Translations under genes and position numbers: made by a program
Source: an uncultured Gemmatimonadaceae bacterium
GTDB taxonomy: Bacteria; Gemmatimonadota; Gemmatimonadetes; Gemmatimonadales; Gemmatimonadaceae
NCBI GenBank assembly: GCA_955652635.1
Contig: CATPBN010000147.1
Coordinates: 1 to 9,467, forward strand
Length of the DNA: 9,467 nt
Direction: 5' to 3'
Shown here: piece after piece, positions 1-6,149 of the stretch
How positions within the stretch are numbered: position 1 is the stretch's first letter
Layout: every line of letters starts with the position of its first letter
The notes under the pieces: generated by a model
The model's database searches: none
Seen by the model: the letters and a program-made list of their open reading frames with translations, nothing else
What the model was told of the DNA's origin: nothing

Positions 1-972
1 GCCGCGGTGTCATCCAGCCGGCCCGGTGATGTGTTGGGCATCCTTCCCGAGGTAGACGTCGTGTCCGATCCGAAGGCGCTCGCGACCCATCCGGATATCG
101 ACCTCGTCGTAATCGCGAGCCCCAATGAAACGCACGCGCCGCTCGCCGAAACGGCGATGCGTGCCGGCCGCAATGTCGTAGTGGACAAGCCGTTCACGAT
201 TACGGTCGATGAAGCGCGACATCTGACGGCCGTCGCGAGAGAGAAAGACGTCCTCCTCTCGGTGTTTCAGAACAGACGCTGGGACAGCGATTTCCTCACC
301 GTCCAGGACGCGATACGACGGGATCTCGTTGGAAGGATCGTTCTGTTCGAATCCCGCATCGATCGGTATCGCCCGGACGTTCGTGACCGCTGGCGAGAAA
401 TTCCCGGTCCGGGCGCAGGACTCCTCTACGATCTTGGGCCCCATCTCATCGATCAGACGTTGTTGCTATTCGGAATTCCTGACAGCGTGCAGGCGACGCT
501 CGCGAAGCAACGCCGCGGCGCGAGAACCGATGACTACTTCCAGCTCGTGCTGCGCTACGGCGAAATGGTCGCGACGCTCGGGGCCGGCTCGCTCGTGTCA
601 GGGGGTAGCGCGCGTTTCGCCGTGCATGGCGAAAAGGCGAGTGTGGTCAAACAGAAACCTGACATTCAGGAGGATCAGCTTCGCGCCGGAGTGTTGCCGG
701 GCGCTAAGGATTGGGGGCTTGATCCGGATGAGGCGGTGCTGCACGACGGGGCTAGCGGTGATACTCGCGCGCTGAAGGCGGCGCGAGGCGATCAGCGCGG
801 ATACTATGTCGCCTTGCGCGAAGCGTTGCTCGGCCGAGCGCCGAATCCTGTTCCGTCGACGCAAGGTGCGACGGTGATGGCCATCATCGAGGCGAGCTTT
901 CGCTCGGACAAAGAGAGACGCAGAGTGGTCCCCGACCTCACGAAGGAGGAGCGCATCGCGTGGGTCAGCTAG
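1..972 (+). CDS. Gfo/Idh/MocA-family NAD(P)-dependent oxidoreductase, YdgJ-like, 5'-truncated
   Basis: The frame is open from base 1, so the true start and the N-terminal Rossmann GxGxxG motif lie upstream. Compared with E. coli YdgJ (about 346 aa) roughly the first 30-35 residues are missing. The visible part keeps the end of the Rossmann fold (DLVVIASPNETH), the Gfo/Idh catalytic-lysine motif in the form VVVDKPFT, the stretch FQNRRWDSDF, and the substrate-side block YDLGPHLIDQ with the conserved Asp and His. These match YdgJ/scyllo-inositol dehydrogenase-type enzymes, which reversibly oxidise a sugar or cyclitol hydroxyl with NAD(P)+ in the cytoplasm. The actual substrate cannot be read from the sequence. 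The first GTG at base 7 is only an internal codon. The gene ends 24 bp before the convergent phosphatase-like gene. The family call is firm; the inositol specificity is inferred from similarity remembered, not computed. Confidence 0.9.
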   Translation, partial: AAVSSSRPGDVLGILPEVDVVSDPKALATHPDIDLVVIASPNETHAPLAETAMRAGRNVVVDKPFTITVDEARHLTAVAREKDVLLSVFQNRRWDSDFLTVQDAIRRDLVGRIVLFESRIDRYRPDVRDRWREIPGPGAGLLYDLGPHLIDQTLLLFGIPDSVQATLAKQRRGARTDDYFQLVLRYGEMVATLGAGSLVSGGSARFAVHGEKASVVKQKPDIQEDQLRAGVLPGAKDWGLDPDEAVLHDGASGDTRALKAARGDQRGYYVALREALLGRAPNPVPSTQGATVMAIIEASFRSDKERRRVVPDLTKEERIAWVS

Positions 973-996
973 ACTCTACGATTCGCGACGGGCGCC

Positions 997-1626
997 CTAC
1001 CGTTTAGGGTGGCCGACCTCGGGAAGCGATCGGCCGAGGAATGCTTCAACCGGCTGCGTGTCTCCGTCCATCCGCATATCGTCCATGAGATTGATCGTGC
1101 GCGCCTGCTGGAGCGCGGTCGCGACCGGCACGTTACGATACTGGATCAGGTACGCTGCCCAGAGGTGACTCGCTCGCCAGGCAATCGTGCAATGCAACAG
1201 CACTTTGCCGTTGGCGCCGCTCATCGCGGCCGCGAATGACTTCACCGCAGCGGGCGAGTACGGAAATTCTGCGTTTCCGCGAACCGGGATATACACGTAC
1301 TGCATTCCGAGATTCTTGACGAGCGCTCCCTCATCGAACGGCACGCGCGACGACATCTCCTCGGGAGTCCGGAGATTGACGACCGTCGTCACGCCCTGGG
1401 CGCGAAGGTCGCGGAATGCGCGCTCCGTTGGCTGGCCGCCGATAAACATGTCGTCGCCGACGCGCGCGAATTTTTCCTGGAATTGTCCGCGCGTTTCGAG
1501 CGGTACGGGAGCGGGCACAGCACCCGTCGGGTGCGGGCCCGTTAGGCGCTGGGCGCCGCAAACGCCGGAAATCGCCGTCGACATCGCGGCGACGGCCGCC
1601 AATCTCATGATGCTAACGCGAGTCAT
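997..1626 (-). CDS. Exported tyrosine/dual-specificity phosphatase-like protein (DUF442/BLH-phosphatase type)
   Basis: A 209-aa protein with a Sec signal peptide (basic MTRVSIMR, then a short Ala-rich hydrophobic stretch, probable cleavage after about Ala25 in VCGA-Q), so it is likely periplasmic. The mature part has the cysteine-phosphatase layout: FIGGQPTERAFRDL near residues 60-75, VTTVVNLRTPEE, YVYIPVRG, then the P-loop LLHCTIAWRAS with Cys146 and Arg151 followed by a helix (HLWAAYLI). The Cys-x4-Arg spacing fits the DUF442/BLH group, not the classical Cys-x5-Arg. The P-loop glycine of that group (CxxGxR) is Ala149 here, and no clear general-acid Asp is visible after YIPV, so activity may be altered. 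The ATG is preceded by AGGGG with a 5-nt spacer, which supports this start over the Met at codon 7. It lies 63 bp downstream of the PIG-L gene on the same strand, probably co-transcribed. The substrate is unknown. Confidence 0.82.
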   Translation of the reverse strand: MTRVSIMRLAAVAAMSTAISGVCGAQRLTGPHPTGAVPAPVPLETRGQFQEKFARVGDDMFIGGQPTERAFRDLRAQGVTTVVNLRTPEEMSSRVPFDEGALVKNLGMQYVYIPVRGNAEFPYSPAAVKSFAAAMSGANGKVLLHCTIAWRASHLWAAYLIQYRNVPVATALQQARTINLMDDMRMDGDTQPVEAFLGRSLPEVGHPKR

Positions 1627-1689
1627 TTCATCCCCTGGTGGTTGATTGCCGTGGTTGTGTTTACATATGCTGGCGCGTCGGAAGCGGTT

Positions 1690-2484
1690 TCATCGCTCCT
1701 CACGTCGGAAGATTCTTGGATCGTGAAGCGCCCCGTTCCACGGACGCATCCACACCATCCCGTTCCATGCGTGCGCGAGATAAGCGTTAACCGCATCCAT
1801 CTCGGCGGCCGAGTACTGGGTGCGATGACACGCGAACTCCTCGCGGCCCGCTGCGAGATCGCGTTCCTCGAACGGCACGCGCACCGTAAGGAGCGACTCG
1901 GCGATCCCATTCACCTTGGGCTCCGCGGGCGGCGCAGTGCGAAGGCGCTCCGTCGGGAGTGACGCGTACAGCACGTCGACGTTTGCGTAGCGCGTGTCGC
2001 TCTCGATGATCTGCGTCACGACATCACCTACGAGTCGATGGTCGGGATGTCCGGTGCCTCCCTCCGGACCGAAGGTGATGATTGCCGCCGGTTTGAGCGA
2101 GTCGATGATTGCCGCGAGCCCTGACCGCAGCTTGCCGAGCACTTCGAAGGATGCGAGCCCGCCATCCGGAAGACCGAGGAGGTGGAGCTGTCGCACTCCG
2201 AGCCGAATGGCAGCGCACTGCGCCTCCTTGGTGCGCGCGGCAGCCAACTCCGCTCCGGCTGCAATGCGGACGAAGTCACGAACGCCCTTGGATCCGTCGG
2301 TGGCAATCACGAGATGGGTTTCCCTTCCCTCTCTCGCGAGCTGCGACAGGAGTGGGCCGATGACTCGTTCGTCGTCGGGGTGAGCGAACACGGCGAGGAT
2401 CGGTCGGGCGGTCTGGGTCCGCGCCGAGTGCGGGGTGGCCATAACCAGCGCCACGGCGACGAGAGTGTGGATAGGAATCCGCAT
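1690..2484 (-). CDS. Exported PIG-L (LmbE-like) family N-deacetylase
   Basis: The protein has the two signature blocks of PIG-L deacetylases. AHPDDE lies at residues 34-39 (His35 and Asp38 expected zinc ligands, Asp37 expected general base by analogy to MshB). GTGHPDH lies at residues 143-149 (His149 expected third zinc ligand, His146 catalytic). The family Arg84/Glu87 helix (AARTKEAQ) is also present. Members remove an acetyl group from N-acetylglucosamine-containing or related amide substrates. An N-terminal hydrophobic segment (IPIHTLVAVALVMA) before the domain looks like a signal peptide, so the enzyme probably acts outside the cytoplasm. I chose the ATG at 2484 (264 aa). A GTG three codons upstream at 2493 is in frame, and neither has a convincing Shine-Dalgarno. 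The phosphatase-like gene follows in the same direction, suggesting a two-gene exported unit. The substrate cannot be deduced. Confidence 0.9.
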   Translation of the reverse strand: MRIPIHTLVAVALVMATPHSARTQTARPILAVFAHPDDERVIGPLLSQLAREGRETHLVIATDGSKGVRDFVRIAAGAELAAARTKEAQCAAIRLGVRQLHLLGLPDGGLASFEVLGKLRSGLAAIIDSLKPAAIITFGPEGGTGHPDHRLVGDVVTQIIESDTRYANVDVLYASLPTERLRTAPPAEPKVNGIAESLLTVRVPFEERDLAAGREEFACHRTQYSAAEMDAVNAYLAHAWNGMVWMRPWNGALHDPRIFRREER

Positions 2485-2537
2485 GCTATACACTGCAATC
2501 TGGGGCGCTGGCGCGCGAGACCACGCGTACCTTGCGG

Positions 2538-2599
2538 GGAGCGGAACTTGCCTCCGAAGAAGGGCGGGTCGCGTGGGTGCGAAACGAACTTTCCGCTCC
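2538..2599. repeat. 9-bp inverted repeat in the divergent intergenic region
   Basis: GGAGCGGAA at 2538-2546 is matched by its exact reverse complement TTCCGCTCC at 2591-2599, with 44 bp between. It lies between the divergently transcribed PIG-L gene (minus strand) and the small membrane-protein gene (plus strand). Spaced half-sites in a divergent promoter region can serve a regulator that bends or loops DNA, but nothing else identifies it as an operator. No convincing -35/-10 pair was recognised in this stretch for either direction. Confidence 0.35.
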
Positions 2600-2632
2600 G
2601 CCGTACGGATTCACTAGACCTCAGGAAGGCAC

Positions 2633-2935
2633 ATGGGAGATAATGCGACCGCCGCAATCGTTGCGGTGTCCCTGTTTGGGGCACTGGCTTCGCTCGCAGT
2701 TTCGATAAAAGCCATCACTCGGGCTTGGGTAGAGAGAGGCCGCGATGAGATCACTATGGCGAACCAAGCGACAGCTCCGTTAGCTGACGCTCGACTCGCT
2801 CGACTCGAGCAGGCGGTCAACACGATTGCCATTGAAGTCGAGCGCATGTCAGAAGCACAGCGCTACACGACGAAGCTTCTGAACGAGCAAGTCCGTGCAG
2901 AGGCAAGACCGGCACAAAAGCAGCTGGACCGATAA
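2633..2935 (+). CDS. Small membrane-anchored coiled-coil protein, unknown function
   Basis: A 100-aa protein of no recognised function. Residues about 5-27 form one hydrophobic helix (TAAIVAVSLFGALASLAVSI). A short basic/polar linker follows. Residues about 52-90 are rich in Leu, Ile, Glu and Arg with heptad-like spacing (LARLEQAVNTIAIEVERM), which suggests a coiled coil projecting from the membrane. The start is well supported: AGGAAGG lies 4 nt before the ATG. Codon use looks like its neighbours. It has its own upstream region, divergent from the PIG-L gene, and is followed by an 86-bp gap before the DUF5694-like gene. By layout it could be a scaffold or an accessory of a membrane complex, but nothing in the sequence proves this. 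Confidence 0.75.
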   Translation: MGDNATAAIVAVSLFGALASLAVSIKAITRAWVERGRDEITMANQATAPLADARLARLEQAVNTIAIEVERMSEAQRYTTKLLNEQVRAEARPAQKQLDR

Positions 2936-2955
2936 GACTCCGTCCCGCCCAGTTC

Positions 2956-3005
2956 CAACCCTGGTTAGAAACGGGTTGTCCAACCGCACTGGCTACACAA
3001 CCAGG
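2956..3005 (+). repeat. Leader with competing inverted repeats upstream of the DUF5694-like gene
   Basis: The 86-bp gap before the gene starting at 3022 is dense in complementary AACC and GGTT blocks. CAACCC at 2956-2961 can pair with GGGTTG at 2973-2978. CCTGGTT at 2960-2966 can pair with AACCAGG at 2999-3005. GGTTGT at 2974-2979 can pair with ACAACC at 2997-3002. These pairings share bases and are mutually exclusive. GGTTG/CAACC (2974-2978, 2981-2985) also forms a near-palindrome on DNA. It could be a structured 5' leader or an operator; no U-tract or riboswitch core was recognised. Confidence 0.3.
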
Positions 3006-3021
3006 TCACAGCGGAGGACAC

Positions 3022-3825
3022 ATGAGGGCAATTGTTCTGGTCCTGGGGCTAATCGCGATCCCGAGCGCTTCCTGGGCTCAGTCGGAAGCACGCCCGGAGA
3101 TTCTGGTGCTAGGAACGTATCACATGGCGAACCCGGGTCACGACATCCACAACATGAAGGCTGACGATGTCCTGTTGACGAAACGCCAGCAGGAAATCGC
3201 GCAGGTCATCGAAGTCCTGAAACGGTTTCATCCTACGAAGATTGCGGTTGAGGCCGATGTCACTAGTCAGCGCGTGGCGCAACGGTATTCCGACTATCTC
3301 GCCGGAAAATATTCGCTATCGCGCAACGAGATCGACCAAATCGGATACCGGCTGGCCAAGGAGCTTGGCCATCACACGATCTACGCCATCGACGTCGACG
3401 GTGATTTCCCGTGGCTACGGGTGGTCAATTACGCGAAGGCCAACGGGATCACAGACAAGTTCGAGGAAATCAACGCGGGCTGGGGAACGCTGGTGAAGGA
3501 GCAAGGCGATTTCCTGGGATCGCATACCGTGCTCGAGACCCTGCAGTTCATGAATGCCGATCCGAGAGTGGCGAGAGACATGGGTCTGTACTTCTCCGTG
3601 GCGCGTTACGGAGAGCCCTTCGAGTACGCGGGATCTGATCTTGTGGCCGCCTGGTATCAGAGAAATATCCGGATCTATCGCAACATCGTCGCGCTGATCG
3701 ATTCTTCGAACGAGAGAATTCTTGTGATCTATGGTTCAGGTCATCTGGGTTGGTTGCGGCAGGATGTCGTTGATGACCCGACGGTGAGGTTGCGGAAGCT
3801 GGCCGATTTGACTGGACAGAATTAG
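3022..3825 (+). CDS. Exported DUF5694-like protein (possible TraB/ChaN/EreA-like fold)
   Basis: A 267-aa protein with a clear signal peptide: MRAIVLVLGLIAIPSASWAQ, cleavage probably after SWA at residue 19. The mature part begins with a beta strand and the motif LVLGTYHMANPGHD (His34, His40), then IAVEAD (Glu77), and ends with the conserved strand-loop VIYGSGHLGWL (His241). This GTxH ... VE ... GxGH pattern matches the DUF5694 family as I recall it. It resembles the active-site arrangement of the TraB/Tiki and erythromycin-esterase/ChaN superfamily, where His and Glu residues form a hydrolytic or metal centre. That link is inference. GGAGGA at 3013-3018 lies 3 nt before the ATG, which fixes the start. 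The gene stands between a small membrane protein and the ligase without tight coupling. The biochemical function is not known to me. Confidence 0.8.
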   Translation: MRAIVLVLGLIAIPSASWAQSEARPEILVLGTYHMANPGHDIHNMKADDVLLTKRQQEIAQVIEVLKRFHPTKIAVEADVTSQRVAQRYSDYLAGKYSLSRNEIDQIGYRLAKELGHHTIYAIDVDGDFPWLRVVNYAKANGITDKFEEINAGWGTLVKEQGDFLGSHTVLETLQFMNADPRVARDMGLYFSVARYGEPFEYAGSDLVAAWYQRNIRIYRNIVALIDSSNERILVIYGSGHLGWLRQDVVDDPTVRLRKLADLTGQN

Positions 3826-3933
3826 GACCTTCGCTGCTCATTGCCGGACGACGGCGCGTTGACGCGTTCTGATAGCTAGACCTTGGGGTCGGCTATTCTA
3901 TTCCATCAGGAGTCGGCACCGTATCATTCGCGT

Positions 3934-5022
3934 ATGAACCTCGCTGTCAATCCGCCGGTCCTCCCCATGCTCGCGAAGCGAGTGAGCGAGCTCCCGCCAG
4001 GCGAGGAATGGATCTTCGAGCCCAAGTGGGATGGCTTCCGCACACTCATCTTCCGCGACGGCGACGAGGTCTTCATCCAGAGCCGGGACGAGAAGCCGCT
4101 CAATCGATACTTCCCGGAGTTGATTGATCCGCTCAAGGTGCAACTCCCCGCGCGCTGCGTGCTCGACGGCGAGATCGTCATCGCGACGAGCGAAGGCCTC
4201 GAGTTCGACACGCTGCAGATGCGACTCCATCCCGCTGCCTCTCGCGTAAACAGGTTGGCGGAAGCGACGCCTGCGTCGATTGTCTTCTTCGATCTGCTAT
4301 GCGAGGGTGACAAGAGCCTTTGCGACATACCGTTCGCGAAGCGACGCGCGCGACTCGAGGCGCTCCTCAAGAACGCGAAGCCCCCGCTCCACCTCACACC
4401 GGCAACGGAAGACAGGACCACTGCTGCCGATTGGTTTCGCCGCTTCGAGGGGGCGGGACTCGACGGCGTCGTCGCCAAGCCCAAGGACGGAACATACGAG
4501 CCGAACAAGCGTGTCATGCTAAAGGTCAAACACGAGCGCGATTGCGACTGCGTCGTCGCTGGCTTCCGCTGGCACAAGCGCGGTGAGAAAACCAGAGTCG
4601 GCTCGCTGCTGCTCGGTCTTTACGACGACAGCGGAAATCTCGAGCACGTCGGCGTCTGCGCGAGCTTCACCGACGCAAAACGCCTTGAGCTGGTGAAGTT
4701 TCTCGCTCCCTATCGTGAGAATGCGCTCGACGGACATCCGTGGCGAGGCTGGGCAGAAGCGGAGCCGGACAGAGAGGCTGAGCCGCATCGCCGGCCCGGC
4801 GCGCAAAGTCGTTGGAGCGCGGGGAAGGATTTGTCGTGGGACCCGCTCCGTCCGGAGCTCGTCGTCGAAGTCGCGTACGACCACATGCAAGGGAATCGAT
4901 TCCGACACACTGCACAGTTTCGTCGCTGGCGGGTCGACAAGCGCCCGCTTGACTGTACTTTCGATCAGCTGGAGGTCGTGCCGCCTCAGGAGCTCGCGGC
5001 AATCTTCACCACCGGCCGTTAA
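3934..5022 (+). CDS. ligC: ATP-dependent DNA ligase, LigC type
   Basis: A 362-aa stand-alone ligase. It has the adenylation core and OB-fold with no polymerase or nuclease domain of the LigD type. Motif I is EPKWDGFR with the AMP-accepting Lys31, motif III is IVFFDLL around Asp120, motif IV is LDGVVAKP (176-183), and motif V is MLKVKH (195-200). The OB-fold follows (GSLLLGLYDD) and the C-terminal FRHTAQFRRWR block matches the mycobacterial LigC end. M. tuberculosis LigC is 358 aa and begins in the same way (PPVxPMLAK), so I placed the start at the ATG at 3934. The frame is open upstream to a TTG at 3883, but those 17 codons do not look like the family. No Shine-Dalgarno lies close to the ATG; AGGAG occurs about 22 nt upstream, too far. 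It joins nicked DNA using ATP; mycobacterial LigC has been linked to excision repair with Prim-PolC. No Ku or primase gene is in the window. It is followed after 35 bp by the ACT gene. Confidence 0.93.
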   Translation: MNLAVNPPVLPMLAKRVSELPPGEEWIFEPKWDGFRTLIFRDGDEVFIQSRDEKPLNRYFPELIDPLKVQLPARCVLDGEIVIATSEGLEFDTLQMRLHPAASRVNRLAEATPASIVFFDLLCEGDKSLCDIPFAKRRARLEALLKNAKPPLHLTPATEDRTTAADWFRRFEGAGLDGVVAKPKDGTYEPNKRVMLKVKHERDCDCVVAGFRWHKRGEKTRVGSLLLGLYDDSGNLEHVGVCASFTDAKRLELVKFLAPYRENALDGHPWRGWAEAEPDREAEPHRRPGAQSRWSAGKDLSWDPLRPELVVEVAYDHMQGNRFRHTAQFRRWRVDKRPLDCTFDQLEVVPPQELAAIFTTGR

Positions 5023-5057
5023 TTGACTACTATCGGGCGCAACACGAGGAGGCATCA

Positions 5058-5441
5058 ATGAAAGACTGCTCCATCCAGCTCTCGAATCACCCCGGCGATC
5101 TCGGCCGAGTGGCGCAGGCACTCGCCCGCCGCGGTGTCAACATCAAAGCCCTCGCGGCAATATCCGTCGGCGGCGTGGCGATGGCGCGCATTCTCCCGGA
5201 TGATATCGTAGTGGCGCGCAGCGCTTTGGAGGCAGCGAGCATTCGGTTCACGGAGGGCGAAGTCCATCAAGTATTGCTCGAAAACAAGGCCGGCGTACTG
5301 GCCAGTGTCACCAACCGACTCGGCGAGGCGGGGATCAACCTCGAGGCGCTCTATGTAACAGGAATCGCGGATGATCTGGTCGAGCTGGCGATAGTCAGCG
5401 ACAATCCCAAGAAGGCAAAAAAGATTCTCGAGGAGTTTTGA
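5058..5441 (+). CDS. Stand-alone tandem ACT-domain protein
   Basis: A 127-aa protein made of two consecutive ACT domains and nothing else. ACT-1 covers residues about 3-65, with the ligand-loop signature NHPGDLGRVAQAL followed by RGVNIKAL. ACT-2 covers about 68-127, with NKAGVLASVTNRL followed by AGINLEAL. ACT domains usually bind amino acids and regulate metabolic enzymes; stand-alone pairs are thought to act as small-molecule sensors or regulators in trans. The partner cannot be read from the sequence. GAGGAGG at 5046-5052, 5 nt before the ATG, fixes the start. The gene ends 3 bp before the DUF2461 gene and so is almost certainly co-transcribed with it. Proline dehydrogenase further down the same run makes an amino-acid ligand thinkable, but this is speculation. 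Confidence 0.88.
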   Translation: MKDCSIQLSNHPGDLGRVAQALARRGVNIKALAAISVGGVAMARILPDDIVVARSALEAASIRFTEGEVHQVLLENKAGVLASVTNRLGEAGINLEALYVTGIADDLVELAIVSDNPKKAKKILEEF

Positions 5442-5444
5442 GCC

Positions 5445-6149
5445 GTGCCATTTTCGCAACGCGCATTGCGTTTCTTTCGTGGGCTAGCCCGGCACAACGA
5501 GAAGCCTTGGTTCGAGGCGCATCGCGAGGAGTACGAGACAGAAGTTCGCCAGCCGATGCGCGAGCTGATCGAGGATCTCGATACACGCTTTGCGCAGTTT
5601 GCGCCGGAGATCGGCGGCAATCCAAAGCGATCGATGTTCCGAATCAACCGGGACATCCGATTCTCCAAGGACAAGTCGCCGTACAAGACCAACGCTGCCT
5701 GCTGGTTCCACCATCTCAACGCAGCGCGCAGCGTGGGCTCCGACGCCGATGCGGGGAGTGCCGGTTACTACTTTCACCTCCAGCCCGGCGGAAGATCGAT
5801 GATGGGCGCCGGCATCTGGATGCCGCCGCGGCCGCAGTTGAACAAGCTTCGCAGCGCCATCGCCAAGAATCCCAAGGGATTCGATCAGATGGCGCACTCG
5901 ATTCCGCGCCGGTTCGCTGGGCTCGACGACGAGGGCGCGCTGAAGCGGATGCCGCGTGGGTACGCCGAGGATCATCCCGCTGCGAAATGGTTGCGATTTC
6001 AGTCGTTCACCAGGGGTCGCACACTGACCGATGCGCAGGTGACCAGTACATCGTTGGCTGCGTTGCTGGCGCGCGAGTACGAAGCGCTCCTCCCGCTGGT
6101 GCGTTGGCTGAACGGTGCGCTCGGCTTCAAGCCGGCATCACGTCGGTGA
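5445..6149 (+). CDS. DUF2461 (TIGR02453-family) protein
   Basis: A 234-aa protein that matches the DUF2461/TIGR02453 family along its length. The N-terminal block is ALRFFRGLARHNEKPWFEAH, then QPMRELIEDL. The central hallmark MFRINRDIRFSKDKSPYKTN lies near residues 64-83, followed by YYFHLQPGGRSMMGAGIW with MPPRPQLNKLR after it. The length is usual for the family, and no function is established that I know of. The GTG start at 5445 is preceded by AGGAG (5431-5435, 9-nt spacer) lying inside the end of the ACT gene, and the protein begins where the family begins. Its stop overlaps the kinase start by 4 bp (GTGA), indicating translational coupling. A second frame (+) stays open through this whole gene and joins the kinase frame, but its translation here does not resemble a protein family. 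Confidence 0.88.
   Translation: MPFSQRALRFFRGLARHNEKPWFEAHREEYETEVRQPMRELIEDLDTRFAQFAPEIGGNPKRSMFRINRDIRFSKDKSPYKTNAACWFHHLNAARSVGSDADAGSAGYYFHLQPGGRSMMGAGIWMPPRPQLNKLRSAIAKNPKGFDQMAHSIPRRFAGLDDEGALKRMPRGYAEDHPAAKWLRFQSFTRGRTLTDAQVTSTSLAALLAREYEALLPLVRWLNGALGFKPASRR

Noticed and set aside
993..1011. Short hairpin (CCCTA/TAGGG, 7 bp with one G-U) between the convergent genes
   Set aside because: The stem is short, neither strand has a U-tract, and part of it is coding for the phosphatase-like protein. It is too weak to call a terminator.
3859..3899. TTGACG and TATTCT before the ligase gene
   Set aside because: The elements are about 29 bp apart, too far for a standard promoter. No consistent pair was found.
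3883..3933. Upstream TTG start extending the ligase by 17 codons
   Set aside because: The added residues do not match LigC proteins, while the ATG at 3934 aligns with the known family start.
5023..5033. TTGACT and TACTAT in the 35-bp gap before the ACT gene
   Set aside because: The two hexamers share a base instead of having a 16-18 bp spacer. TACTAT alone is a weak -10 without a -35.
4519..5121. A 200-codon minus-strand open frame opposite the ligase 3' end and ACT start
   Set aside because: It is a shadow of the LigC and ACT genes with no family features.
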